Assembly (NCBI GenBank): GCA_964450645.1 | Contig: CAYVEB010000001.1 | Location: 62,001-126,000 of the forward strand | Length of the DNA: 64,000 nucleotides | Direction: 5' to 3' | Origin: JAKSPM01 sp964450645 | GTDB lineage: Bacteria; Bacillota; Clostridia; Oscillospirales; Oscillospiraceae | Shown here: positions 50,624 through 58,968 of the stretch, in pieces | Numbering within the stretch: position 1 is the first letter of the stretch | Layout: every line of letters begins with the position of its first letter | The notes under the pieces: model-generated | The model's input: the letters and a program-made list of their open reading frames with translations, nothing else | The model's database searches: none | Told to the model about the DNA's origin: nothing | Translations under genes and position numbers: made by a program

Positions 50624-53269
50624 TCATTCGTTTGCGTTTGTCATGACGTAGTCGTCCACCATCGCCAGTGCGTCGTCGAGCTTCATCGCGTCGCGGCCGC
50701 CGCCCATCGCCAAATCTGGCCGGCCGCCGCCGCTGCCGCCGCAGATGGCGCACACCTGCTTGACAAGCGTTCCCGCCCTGATGCCTTTGGCGACCGCCTC
50801 TTTGCCGCACGCGGCTAAAACCGAGATCTTTTCTCCCGCTGCGACGGCCAAGACCGCCACGACGCTCTCGTCCTTATCCCGGAGCAGATCGCCGTATTTT
50901 CGCAGATCGGCCGCATCCAGATCGTTTCGGATGGCCGTCAGCACGTGCAGGCCCGCCACCGTCTTCGCCGACACCATAAACTGCCCGACCTCGCCAGCCA
51001 TGGCGCGATCCTTCAGCTTCTCCACCTGCTGGCGTAGCTCATGCGCCTCGTTCATCACGGCCCTGGCCCGCTGCAGCACATCGTTCACGCTGGAAGCCTT
51101 GAGCGTTTCCGCAGCCTGCGCCAGCGTCTTTTGCACATTGTCCAGCTGCTTAAGCACCGCCTTGCCGGTGAGCGCCTCGATCCGGCGCACGCCAGAGGCC
51201 ACCGAGCCCTCGGACACAATGCAGAACAGCCCCACCTTCGCCGTGTTGTCCAGATGCGTGCCACCGCAGAACTCCATGGACTCCTCGCCCATCTTGACCA
51301 CACGCACCATGTCGCCGTATTTTTCGCCGAACAGGGCCGTTGCGCCCAGCTTCTTCGCCTCCCCGATGGGCAGTACCAGCGTCTGCACATCCAGACCCGC
51401 CAATACCGCCTCGTCCACCGTGCGGGTTACTCGCGCAATTTCCTGCGGCGTCATTGCCGAGAAGTGGGTGAAATCGAACCGCAGCCGGTCCGGTTCCACC
51501 AGCGAGCCAGCCTGATGACAGTGGCCGCCCAGCACCTTTTCCAGCGCGCTCTGCAAAAGGTGCGTCGCCGTGTGGGCGCGGCAGATGGCCTGGCGGCGCT
51601 CCGCTTCCACGTTGGCCGTCACCACGTCGCCCAGCCGCAGCTCGCCGGAGAGCACCTTGCCGTAGTGCATATATTTTCCGCCCTTGTTCTTTTGCACGTC
51701 CGTGACCGCAAACTCCATTCCGTCCATCCGCAGCTCGCCGTGGTCGCCCACCTGGCCGCCCATCTCGGCGTAGAACGGCGTCCGGTCCAGCACCACAATG
51801 GCGTCCATTCCCGCCGATACCGCGCCGCACAGCTCCTCTCCGGCGATGATCGCCACGACGTTGGCCTTTTCAGTCAGCCGGTCATAGCCCACGAATTCGG
51901 TCGCCGGGACCTCTTTGCCGAACTCAATTCCGGCCCAGCCCAAATCGCCCAGGGCCTTGCGCGCCTCCTTCGCCCGCTGTCTTTGCTCCTGCATCAGCCG
52001 GACAAACTCCTCCTGATCCACCTGCATCCCCGCCTCGGCGGCCATCTCCATGGTCAGATCCACCGGGAATCCGTACGTGTCGTACAGGCGGAAGGCGTCC
52101 GCGCCGGAGAAGACCGTCTCCCGCCGGGCCTGCCGGGCGCTGAGCATATCGTTATAGACCTTGATGCCGCCGTCAATGGTCTTGCAGAAGTTTTCCTCCT
52201 CCGTGCGCACGACCTTGGTGATATACGCCTGCTTTTCCCGCAGATCGGGGTACTGGCACTCGTTTTCCTGCACCACCGTCTCCACAACCTGGTACAAAAA
52301 CGGCTCGTTCACGCCCAGCAGCTTGCCGTGCCGCGCCGCCCGCCGCAGCAGCCGCCGCAGCACATAGCCCCGGCCCTCGTTGGAGGGCAGCACACCGTCG
52401 CAGATCAAAAACGTCGTGGAGCGGATGTGATCCGTGATCACCCGCAAGGACACGTCCATATCGTGGCTCTTGCCGTAAATCGCGCCGGTCAGCTCCGTCA
52501 CCTTGTCCGTGATGCGCATTACCGTGTCCAGATCGAACAGCGACGCGGCCTCCTGGCTGGCCATCGCCAGACGCTCCAGGCCCATGCCGGTGTCGATGTT
52601 CTTTTGCTTTAGTTCCGTGTAGTTGCCGTGGCCGTCGTTTTCAAACTGGGAAAAGACGTTGTTCCAGACCTCCATATAGCGGTCGCAGTCGCAGCCCACC
52701 GTGCAGTCCGGCTTACCGCAGCCGAATTGCTCGCCCCGGTCATAGTAGACCTCGCTACACGGGCCGCAGGGTCCGGCCCCGTGTTCCCAGAAGTTGTCCT
52801 CCTTCCCGAAGCGGAAGATCCGGTTCGCCGGGACGCCGATTTCCTTGTTCCAGATGTCAAACGCCTCGTCGTCGTCCTGGAACACCGAAGGATACAGCCT
52901 GTCCTCCTCCAGGCCCACCACCTGGGTCAAAAATTCCCAGCACCAGCGCAGGGCATCGCGCTTAAAATAGTCGCCGAAGGAGAAGTTGCCCAGCATTTCA
53001 AAATATGTGCCGTGTCGCGCGGTTTTGCCGATGTTTTCAATATCCGGCGTCCGAATACACTTCTGGCACGTGCAGACCCGGTGACTGGGCGGCTCTTCCT
53101 CGCCGGTGAAATAGGGCTTCATCGGCGTCATGCCCGCGTTGATCAGCAAAATCGACTTGTCATTCTGCGGCACCAGCGGAAAGCTGGGCAGGCGCAGATG
53201 CCCCTTAGATTCAAAATAGCGCAAAAACATCTCGCGCAGTTCGTTTACGCCATAGGCTTTGTGTGCCAT
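50624..53269 (-). CDS. alaS: Alanyl-tRNA synthetase
   Basis: An 881-residue class II synthetase. The catalytic domain (1-460) holds FPLVPQNDKSILLINAGM and a cysteine-rich GCGKPDCTVGCDCD insert. An editing domain follows with HTATHLLQSAL and CGGTHLDNTAKVG, then a C-Ala domain ending DYVMTNANE. The ATG at 53269 has GGGAGG upstream. Expression is probably governed by the T-box leader at 53298-53530. Length is normal. Confidence 0.97.
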   Translation of the reverse strand: MAHKAYGVNELREMFLRYFESKGHLRLPSFPLVPQNDKSILLINAGMTPMKPYFTGEEEPPSHRVCTCQKCIRTPDIENIGKTARHGTYFEMLGNFSFGDYFKRDALRWCWEFLTQVVGLEEDRLYPSVFQDDDEAFDIWNKEIGVPANRIFRFGKEDNFWEHGAGPCGPCSEVYYDRGEQFGCGKPDCTVGCDCDRYMEVWNNVFSQFENDGHGNYTELKQKNIDTGMGLERLAMASQEAASLFDLDTVMRITDKVTELTGAIYGKSHDMDVSLRVITDHIRSTTFLICDGVLPSNEGRGYVLRRLLRRAARHGKLLGVNEPFLYQVVETVVQENECQYPDLREKQAYITKVVRTEEENFCKTIDGGIKVYNDMLSARQARRETVFSGADAFRLYDTYGFPVDLTMEMAAEAGMQVDQEEFVRLMQEQRQRAKEARKALGDLGWAGIEFGKEVPATEFVGYDRLTEKANVVAIIAGEELCGAVSAGMDAIVVLDRTPFYAEMGGQVGDHGELRMDGMEFAVTDVQKNKGGKYMHYGKVLSGELRLGDVVTANVEAERRQAICRAHTATHLLQSALEKVLGGHCHQAGSLVEPDRLRFDFTHFSAMTPQEIARVTRTVDEAVLAGLDVQTLVLPIGEAKKLGATALFGEKYGDMVRVVKMGEESMEFCGGTHLDNTAKVGLFCIVSEGSVASGVRRIEALTGKAVLKQLDNVQKTLAQAAETLKASSVNDVLQRARAVMNEAHELRQQVEKLKDRAMAGEVGQFMVSAKTVAGLHVLTAIRNDLDAADLRKYGDLLRDKDESVVAVLAVAAGEKISVLAACGKEAVAKGIRAGTLVKQVCAICGGSGGGRPDLAMGGGRDAMKLDDALAMVDDYVMTNANE

Positions 53270-53297
53270 TGGGTTTCCTCCCATTTTTAAAAATAAA

Positions 53298-53324
53298 GCT
53301 TCACCCCCTGTCTAGGGGTGAAGC
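53298..53324 (-). terminator. T-box-controlled terminator before alaS
   Basis: A 10-bp stem with a loop around TAGACA precedes TTTATTTTT on the minus strand. It competes with the T-box antiterminator. Confidence 0.85.
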
Positions 53325-53530
53325 AATCGACTCCACGGTACCACCCTAATTGCCCGCGCGCGGGCGCTCTTTCGCTCTGTAACGGGAGCGCCCGTCCTGC
53401 TTTTTTCGCAGGCAGCTTGGAAGTGGCCGAGACACCGCCCCGCAGCGGGGCTTGCACCCTCCCCCGCTCGCTGGATGCCGCTTGCGTCTCTCGTTTCCGC
53501 ATCGCATTTTGCACTGTAATTGTCGCTGCA
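53298..53530 (-). promoter_or_regulatory. T-box riboswitch (alanine) upstream of alaS
   Basis: On the minus strand the T-box core AGGGTGGTACCGTGG lies at 53333-53347. A terminator stem GCTTCACCCC/GGGGTGAAGC (53298-53324) plus U-tract follows. Stem I is bounded by GGAA near 53498 and TTCC near 53419, with the distal G-rich loop GGTGCAAGCC. Just before the stem closes is GCC (53425-53427) followed by A, a fitting alanine specifier. Uncharged tRNA-Ala should favour antitermination. Confidence 0.88.
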
Positions 53531-53536
53531 ATTGTT

Positions 53537-53564
53537 ATTTTAGCAGATATCCCCGGTTTGTCAA
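53537..53564 (-). promoter_or_regulatory. Promoter of the alaS T-box leader
   Basis: On the minus strand a perfect TTGACA (53559-53564) and TAAAAT (53537-53542) are spaced 16 nt apart. Transcription should begin near 53530. Confidence 0.75.
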
Positions 53565-53690
53565 CCAAAAATGCAATTCTCCGCGAACGTCGGGACTGTG
53601 GAAAGCGCCTTGCGGCCGCGCGCCCCGGCGGCAGGCCCGGCAAAACGGCTCAATTTGGATCCATCCGAAAAACCATGTTTTCCGGCAAAC

Positions 53691-54278
53691 TCACAGCACC
53701 GTCATCGCGTGGAAGAATCCCACCGCGCAGCCGATCAGCGACACTGCGGCCAACACGGTTGCCGTGATATACATGCCCTTGCCGCGGTAGCGCTTCGGCT
53801 CCCTCCGGAGCTTGGAGAGCGCGACGCCGCCAAAAATGGTGCCCAGCGTGCTGACGATCAGGCCGAAAAAGCCGTAGACCGCCTCGCACATGGCGGACAG
53901 ATACGCCGGATCCGGCGTCATACCCACCGGAATGTCCAACATTCCCATTTCAATCGCCTGGGCGACATACTCCGGCCCCACGGTAAAAAAGCTCATGACG
54001 AAATTCAAATTGATTAAGCCGAGGATGGCCAGCACCAGCGCAGCCACGCCCAGACCGATCCGCTTTTTGGGCATCTCGTAGGGATAGCCATAGGGGTTGG
54101 GATAGGGATAAGGGTTGGGATAAACAGGTGCGTTGTCAAACCGGATCGGTTCATACACCGGCGCTTGTTCCTCCTGTTTTGGTTCCTCCGGCCTTGGTTC
54201 CTCCGGCAACGGATACGCACATTTAATACAAAACCCGCGTCCCGGCGGATTTTCCGTTTGACATCTTGGGCAGCGCAT
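53691..54278 (-). CDS. Zinc-ribbon membrane protein (DUF4190-like)
   Basis: A 195-residue protein. An N-terminal zinc ribbon (C3-x2-C6 ... C17-x2-C20) is followed by a Pro/Glu-rich and Tyr-Pro-rich linker (about 24-68). Two or three membrane spans follow (about 74-98, 133-156, 170-190). The middle, between the first two spans, has an unusual YLSAMCEAVYGF loop. Such layouts are common in Firmicutes and poorly understood. AAAGGAAGG precedes the ATG. Confidence 0.75.
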   Translation of the reverse strand: MRCPRCQTENPPGRGFCIKCAYPLPEEPRPEEPKQEEQAPVYEPIRFDNAPVYPNPYPYPNPYGYPYEMPKKRIGLGVAALVLAILGLINLNFVMSFFTVGPEYVAQAIEMGMLDIPVGMTPDPAYLSAMCEAVYGFFGLIVSTLGTIFGGVALSKLRREPKRYRGKGMYITATVLAAVSLIGCAVGFFHAMTVL

Positions 54279-54311
54279 AAACGTCCTTCCTTTTATAATG
54301 ATTCTGATATC

Positions 54312-54339
54312 ATCATACCATACTTGACGCGTTTGTCAA
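54312..54339 (-). promoter_or_regulatory. Promoter of the zinc-ribbon membrane protein gene
   Basis: On the minus strand a perfect TTGACA (54334-54339) and TATGAT (54312-54317) are 16 nt apart, 33 bp before the start codon. Confidence 0.7.
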
Positions 54340-54516
54340 GCACCCAATTCCACAGAAATTTTTTATCAGGGATTTAACAGAAACTTAAAAACTTCACGGT
54401 TTCTTTTTTAATATTCTCAGACTATACTAATTTACAGATAGAAAGTTTTTTCATTTTCCTCTTTTCCTCTCTCATATATGTTGTGCAAAGCCAAGTGCCT
54501 TGAAGGAGTTGTTCTT

Positions 54517-55191
54517 TCAGTGCGCTTGGCTTTGCCCTTGTATTGGGAACAGCGTCCACGGCGTCTCGTCCGGGGCGGGCAGGGTAAATTCCATCTCCTG
54601 GCCTGTCTGCGGGTGGCAAAAGCGCAGCGAACAGGCGTGGAGGGCCAATTCGCCCGGAATTTGCCCGCCGTACTTCCGGTCGCCCACGAGCGGGAACCCA
54701 CGGCTGCCAAACTGGACGCGAATCTGGTGGAAGCGGCCCGTCAGCAGCCAGATCCGGCAAAGGCTGACCGCCTGCCCGTCCAGCTGGGCTGTGGCAAGGC
54801 GGCGATAGCGAAGCTTGGCCGGGCGGACACCCTTGCGCGCCCGGCCCACGACGTAGGCCTTTTGGCTGTCCTTCCAAAGCAGATCCTCCCATTCGCCCTC
54901 CTCCGGCGGCACGCGCTGCGTGACGGCCAGATATTGCTTGCAAAATTCGCCCCGCTGAATCTGCGCGCCGAGGTTCGCGGCGGCAGCCCTAGTCTTCGCG
55001 AAGACCATCACGCCGCCCACATTTCGGTCCAGCCGGTGCACGGCGTAGACCGGCGTTTTGCACTGGCGGCGCAGGAGGGTCTCCATGCTCAGCTGTTCGC
55101 CGTCGCCCTGGGACAAGATCCCCCTCGGCTTGCGGCAGACGACCAAGCTTTTATCTTCAAATAAAATTGCAATTGCCGTTTTGTCTTCCAT
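54517..55191 (-). CDS. RluA-family pseudouridine synthase
   Basis: A 224-residue enzyme with the RluA motif YAVHRLDRNVGGVMVFAKT, where the Asp of HRLDR is the nucleophile. The RFHQIRVQFGSRGFPLVGDRKYGG block completes the active site. It lacks an S4 domain and is short, like the single-site RluA/TruC-type enzymes. The RNA target is unknown. Its 3' end forms an imperfect inverted repeat with sequence near 54485. Confidence 0.9.
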   Translation of the reverse strand: MEDKTAIAILFEDKSLVVCRKPRGILSQGDGEQLSMETLLRRQCKTPVYAVHRLDRNVGGVMVFAKTRAAAANLGAQIQRGEFCKQYLAVTQRVPPEEGEWEDLLWKDSQKAYVVGRARKGVRPAKLRYRRLATAQLDGQAVSLCRIWLLTGRFHQIRVQFGSRGFPLVGDRKYGGQIPGELALHACSLRFCHPQTGQEMEFTLPAPDETPWTLFPIQGQSQAH

Positions 55192-55463
55192 TGTTCTTCA
55201 TCGCGCTCCCATCCGCCCCGCCGGGCGCTTTTTTTATGTTTGACCTTTTTCTACTATTTTATCAGACGGCCTGTACCTATCTGCATATCGTACATTCTGC
55301 TCCGCATCTGTGTAAGCTGGAGAATATAGACCGGTACCTGGTCCATCGTTATCTCGGCGCCGCCGAGCGTCCGGGAAGCATGCAAGCAGTTGACAGCGTG
55401 TTTCGGGATCTCATCTTTCTGTTGCAGCTCTCCAAAAACTTCTGTGCTTCCGCATCGTCATCC

Positions 55464-55694
55464 TCAGGAATCCAAGACCGCGCCATATTTGTCGATAAAT
55501 GCTGAAAATTTCGGCGTATCCACAGCGATAAAACCATTTCCCGGCGCAGAAGTCAGCTCAAATTTCTTTGCAGCGTCGAAGCCATGGAAACGGAATACAA
55601 GATACCTGCCGTTAAATTCCAGCAACACCCCGACACCAAAAGATTTTTGCTTTAACGCCGCGCCGCTTCTGACCATAAACCATAAATTAACCAT
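55464..55694 (-). pseudogene. Degraded hypothetical gene
   Basis: An ATG-initiated frame of 76 codons holds a plausible protein segment, VGVLLEFNGRYLVFRFHGFD, then PKFSAFIDKYGAVLDS. A second frame just downstream (about 55349-55480) continues in similar style, PEDDDAEAQKFLESCNRK, so a frameshift may have split one gene. No family was recognised and no good ribosome-binding site is seen. This is a tentative call. Confidence 0.35.
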
Positions 55695-55707
55695 AAACCA
55701 TAAATAA
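55672..55707 (+). repeat. Tandem 18-bp repeat, two copies
   Basis: ACCATAAACCATAAATTA at 55672-55689 is followed by a copy with one change at 55690-55707. Each is itself built from ACCATAA units. It lies at the left edge of the lower-GC patch. Confidence 0.8.
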
Positions 55708-55721
55708 AATTGCTTGAATAC

Positions 55722-55750
55722 TTGATTATTTCGCGTTCATATTATAAAAT
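55722..55750 (+). promoter_or_regulatory. Promoter of the HdeD-like gene
   Basis: TTGATT (55722-55727) and TAAAAT (55745-55750), spacer 17 nt, lie 35 bp before the ATG at 55785. AAAGGAG is the ribosome-binding site. Confidence 0.6.
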
Positions 55751-55784
55751 AGGGATATACGAATATTCAAAGGAGAAAACAATC

Positions 55785-56336
55785 ATGAAATTTCTAAAAC
55801 GCAATTTGAATGTCATTCTGATAAGCCTGCTCGAAGTTCTGATCGGCGTCCTGCTTTTAGTGAATCCGGTTGGATTCACATCCACGATTATTATTGCCTT
55901 TGGCATCGCGCTTTTGGTTGGCGGCGTCGTCAGTGTCGTTGGGTATTTTCGCGCCACCCCGGTGGAAGCTTCTCTCACAAGGGCTCTCGTGAAAGGGCTT
56001 GCGATGCTGCTGGCGGGCGCTTTTTTCGTAATCCGCCCCACATGGCTCATCGCGACTTTCCCGGTTCTTACGATACTTTACGGCATTGTCATTTTGCTTG
56101 GCGGCTTGTATAAGGTTCAGTGGTTTGCCGATGCGCTGAGGATGAAGACCGGCAGATGGTTTTTTTACGCAATCAACGCGGCAGTTTCCATTATCTGTGC
56201 ATTTGTGATTCTGGCCAACCCGTTTGCCTCTACGCTTGCCCTGTGGATATTTATTGGGATTTCACTTATTGTTGAAGCTGTATTAGATTTGATTGTGCTG
56301 TTCTTTGGCAAAGGCGGCGCCGTGGCTGAACCGTAA
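55785..56336 (+). CDS. HdeD-like DUF308 membrane protein
   Basis: A 183-residue protein with six hydrophobic spans in three similar hairpins, each near a NP or RPTW turn (LLVNPVGFTSTIIIAFGIAL, FFVIRPTWL, VILANPFASTLALW). This is the HdeD/DUF308 layout, linked to acid resistance in E. coli but otherwise unknown. It is followed 17 bp later by an M20 peptidase gene. Confidence 0.85.
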   Translation: MKFLKRNLNVILISLLEVLIGVLLLVNPVGFTSTIIIAFGIALLVGGVVSVVGYFRATPVEASLTRALVKGLAMLLAGAFFVIRPTWLIATFPVLTILYGIVILLGGLYKVQWFADALRMKTGRWFFYAINAAVSIICAFVILANPFASTLALWIFIGISLIVEAVLDLIVLFFGKGGAVAEP

Positions 56337-56353
56337 AGAAAGTGAGGATAATT

Positions 56354-57532
56354 ATGAATTATTTTGAACGTACAAAAGCTCTGCGGGAAGAGTTAATTGA
56401 AAACCGCCGGTATCTTCATACGAACGCAGAGGCCGGGCTCCATATGCCAAAGGCCAAGGCTTATGTGATGAAAAAGCTGAAAGAATATGGTTTGGAGCCG
56501 CAGGAATGCGGTGAGGGCGTCACCGCCACACTTGGGCACGGCGGAAAAGTGATACTGCTCCGAGCGGATATGGATGCTTTGCCCATGGCGGAGGAAAGCG
56601 GTTTGCCATTTGCCTGTCCTACCGGAGAAACTGCGCATACCTGTGGACATGATTTTCATGCCGCTATGCTCCTGACAGCCGCTAAATTGCTCAAGGAGGA
56701 TGAATCTTCCTTAAAAGGTACGGTGAAATTCATGTTCCAGTCTGCGGAAGAAACTTTTGAGGGCAGCCGGAATATGATTGAACACGGCATTCTGGATGAC
56801 CCGAAGCCGGACATTGCCCTTGCTTATCACGTCAGCCCCGGCAAACTCCCCATCGGGACATATCTATATAATGCTTCCGGTACCATGATGTTCTCTGTCG
56901 ACACGTTTGAGATACACATTCAGGGTAAGGGCAGCCATGGAGCTTATCCACATCTGTCTATAGACCCCATCAATATCGGCGTGCATATTTATCTTGCGCT
57001 GCAGGAACTAATTGCCAGAGAAAGCAATCCAAGCGATGCCTGTCTTCTTACAGTGGGGCAATTTACCGCCGGCGCGGCGGCAAACATTATTCCGGAAACC
57101 GCCGTTCTCAAGGGCTCTATGCGCACGAACAAGAAGGAAGCGCGGGAAAAACTTGTTCGCCGCCTGAAAGAAGTCTCGGAAACTACGGCCGCTGTTTATG
57201 GCGGTTCTGCCAAGGTGGTATTTACCTGCAGCGTGCCAACACTGGTATGTGACGGTGCCTTAACCGAGGAGATTGTGGGATATATGGCGGAATTGCCGAT
57301 TCCGGATGCGGCCGGTTATCCCGGTATTGCCTCCAGCGCGTCGGAGGATTTCGCGCTTATCGCTGAGCGTATTCCAAGCACATTTATGTATCTGTCCGCC
57401 GGTTATACGGACAGCCGTGGCGACTATCCTTCCCACAATTCCAAGGTGCAGTTTAACGAGGATGTTCTGCCAATCGGCGCGGCTTATTTGGCGCACTGTG
57501 CAACCAGATGGCTGGCAGAGCATTGCGGGTAA
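56354..57532 (+). CDS. M20-family amidohydrolase (HipO/aminoacylase type)
   Basis: A 392-residue metallohydrolase. Metal ligands are visible in TAHTCGHDFHAAM (C97, H99, D100 region) and SAEETFEGSRNMIEHG. The dimerisation domain starts near 175 with FEIHIQGKGSHGAYPH, and a late His is in the C-terminal region. It would deacylate an N-acyl amino acid. The ATG at 56354 has GTGAGGA upstream. GC content is lower than in the flanking core genes. Confidence 0.92.
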   Translation: MNYFERTKALREELIENRRYLHTNAEAGLHMPKAKAYVMKKLKEYGLEPQECGEGVTATLGHGGKVILLRADMDALPMAEESGLPFACPTGETAHTCGHDFHAAMLLTAAKLLKEDESSLKGTVKFMFQSAEETFEGSRNMIEHGILDDPKPDIALAYHVSPGKLPIGTYLYNASGTMMFSVDTFEIHIQGKGSHGAYPHLSIDPINIGVHIYLALQELIARESNPSDACLLTVGQFTAGAAANIIPETAVLKGSMRTNKKEAREKLVRRLKEVSETTAAVYGGSAKVVFTCSVPTLVCDGALTEEIVGYMAELPIPDAAGYPGIASSASEDFALIAERIPSTFMYLSAGYTDSRGDYPSHNSKVQFNEDVLPIGAAYLAHCATRWLAEHCG

Positions 57533-57647
57533 TGCCGGTTTTCGATTAAGTCCTGCGCCCCGTAGTGCCATAAGGTATGCCATCACAGCTGTGACATCCA
57601 GCAGACAGGTCGTTCGCTTTTAATGCGCGAGAGCGCGATGCCTCCGT

Positions 57648-57703
57648 GGGACTATGTGATAATCGGCGCAGGTATGGGACTATGTGATAATCGGCGCGGG
57701 TAT
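57648..57703 (+). repeat. Tandem 28-bp repeat, two copies
   Basis: Units at 57648-57675 and 57676-57703 differ at one base. Each begins GGGACTATGTGATAATCGGC. It directly precedes the acetyltransferase remnant. Confidence 0.85.
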
Positions 57704-57721
57704 CTGATCCGTACGATAAAC

Positions 57722-57985
57722 TGTCCTATTGCACCAAACAGGTGCCGTGGACATCCCGGTATCGGCAATTCGGTTATCATTGGAAACGATGTGTGAAAAG
57801 GCAGGAATGTTGCCACCTTTCCGGGTATAATCATCGGAAGTCATGTAGCGGTTGCCGCCGGCGCGATCGTCATAAAGGACGTGCTGGATCATTATATTGC
57901 TGGCGTACCGACGAATCACTTCATGACATTGAAAATGATTTGCCATGTGTATAACCCAAGAGTTTCTCACCAGTTTCAATGGTGA
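57722..57985 (+). pseudogene. Hexapeptide-repeat acyltransferase remnant with in-frame UGA
   Basis: One continuous frame encodes GHPGIGNSVIIGNDV, then TGA at 57794-57796, then KGRNVATFPGIIIGSHVAV and AAGAIVIKDVLDHYIAGVP. This is the left-handed beta-helix end of an O- or N-acetyltransferase. The TGA sits where relatives have Trp (NDVW), a one-base change. There is no start codon upstream in a family context, so the N-terminal part is lost. It ends at TGA 57983-57985 inside the terminator stem. Confidence 0.65.
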
Positions 57986-57998
57986 GAAACTCTTTTAT
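57960..57998 (+). terminator. Strong intrinsic terminator
   Basis: GAGTTTCTCACC and GGTGAGAAACTC form a perfect 12-bp stem with a 9-nt loop, followed by TTTTATATTTTT. It serves the plus-strand patch and overlaps the end of the convergent gene at 57995. Confidence 0.85.
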
Positions 57999-58243
57999 AT
58001 TTTTGCCTTTATTTCCGTTCCGTCCTTGAAAGTGAACCGCACATCGTCCTTGCCGTAGGCCGTTGCGATATCCAGCAGCCCGCACCGGTGAGCAGGCTCG
58101 AATTTCTCTACCAAAAAGTCCTGCGCCTTGAGCGTTTCGGGATAGGCTTCGATGGAGGCCTGCCTGGACTGCATGTCCTTAATTGCCGCCGCGATGCTCT
58201 CGCGCGGTGAAAACAGCGCCGTCTTTTGTAATTTTTCAGTCAT
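57995..58243 (-). CDS. Hypothetical protein
   Basis: An 82-residue, charged, probably soluble protein, MTEKLQKTALFSPRESIAAA, with an alpha-helical first half and a beta-rich end (KDDVRFTFKDGTEIKAKI). No family was recognised and the ribosome-binding site is weak. It lies downstream of rnc on the same strand (34-bp gap), and its codon style resembles the core genes. Confidence 0.55.
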   Translation of the reverse strand: MTEKLQKTALFSPRESIAAAIKDMQSRQASIEAYPETLKAQDFLVEKFEPAHRCGLLDIATAYGKDDVRFTFKDGTEIKAKI

Positions 58244-58277
58244 TCCGAGGCGGCGCCGGGTTTAATCGGCGCGGCGA

Positions 58278-58964
58278 TTATAGCTTTTCCGGATAAAGGG
58301 TCTGCATAGCGATTTTCGCCGCTGCCTGCTCAGCGCGCTTCTTGCTGCTTCCCTTCCCGCGGCCCACGCTCTTGCCGTTGAGTAGGACTTCCACCTCGAA
58401 GGACTTGGCGTGGTCGGGGCCGGATTCTCCGATCAGCCGGTATACCAACTGCTGGTTTTTCTTCCGCTGCACCAGCTCCTGCAGACGGGTCTTGTAGTCG
58501 TCGTCTACCAGGGTAATGGCGCGGGCGTTGGCCAGAACCAGGCGGTCAATTACGTCCTTGGCGGCGTCAAAGCCGCCGTCGAGATAAGTCGCCGCGATGA
58601 CCGACTCCGTGACATCGCACAAAATGCTTTCGCGCGTGCGGCTGCCGTCCTGCTCGCCGCCGTGCCCCAGGAGCAGGAAATCCCCCAGGTGGACGCGGTT
58701 GGCGGCGGCGGCCAGATTTCGTTCGCAAACGATTTCCGCCCGCGTGCGGGTCAGCTGGCCCTCCGGCCAGTCCGGATGGTTGGTGTACAGATATTCCGCC
58801 ACCACAAAGCCCAAAATGGAGTCTCCCAAAAACTCCAGGCGCTCATAGCTGCGCCGGCTGTCGTGGTACATCTCATTGGCGTGGGAGCTGTGCGTCAGCG
58901 CCGTCTGCAGCAGCGTCTTGTCGCGGAACGTGTATCCCAGCGCCTGTTCCAAATCTTTCAGCAT
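58278..58964 (-). CDS. rnc: Ribonuclease III
   Basis: A 228-residue double-strand-specific RNase. The catalytic signature ERLEFLGDSILGFVVAEYLY is present, with a second acidic cluster in DVTESVIAATYLDGG. A C-terminal dsRNA-binding domain follows (about 155-225, GKSVGRGKGSSKKRAEQAAAKIAM). It matures rRNA and processes mRNAs. It lies 4 bp after plsX; acpP, which often separates them, is absent. Confidence 0.96.
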   Translation of the reverse strand: MLKDLEQALGYTFRDKTLLQTALTHSSHANEMYHDSRRSYERLEFLGDSILGFVVAEYLYTNHPDWPEGQLTRTRAEIVCERNLAAAANRVHLGDFLLLGHGGEQDGSRTRESILCDVTESVIAATYLDGGFDAAKDVIDRLVLANARAITLVDDDYKTRLQELVQRKKNQQLVYRLIGESGPDHAKSFEVEVLLNGKSVGRGKGSSKKRAEQAAAKIAMQTLYPEKL

Positions 58965-58968
58965 AGCG

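Noticed and set aside
54485..54530. Inverted repeat at the end of the pseudouridine synthase gene as a terminator
   Set aside because: The loop is over 20 nt, it overlaps the stop codon and no U-tract follows.
55205..55237. GC-rich stretch followed by seven T as a plus-strand terminator
   Set aside because: Pairing within it is poor and there is no plus-strand gene upstream to terminate.
57794..57796. UGA read as tryptophan or selenocysteine
   Set aside because: Many intact genes in the window use TGA as their stop, and the affected gene also lacks its N-terminal half, so simple decay is the better explanation.
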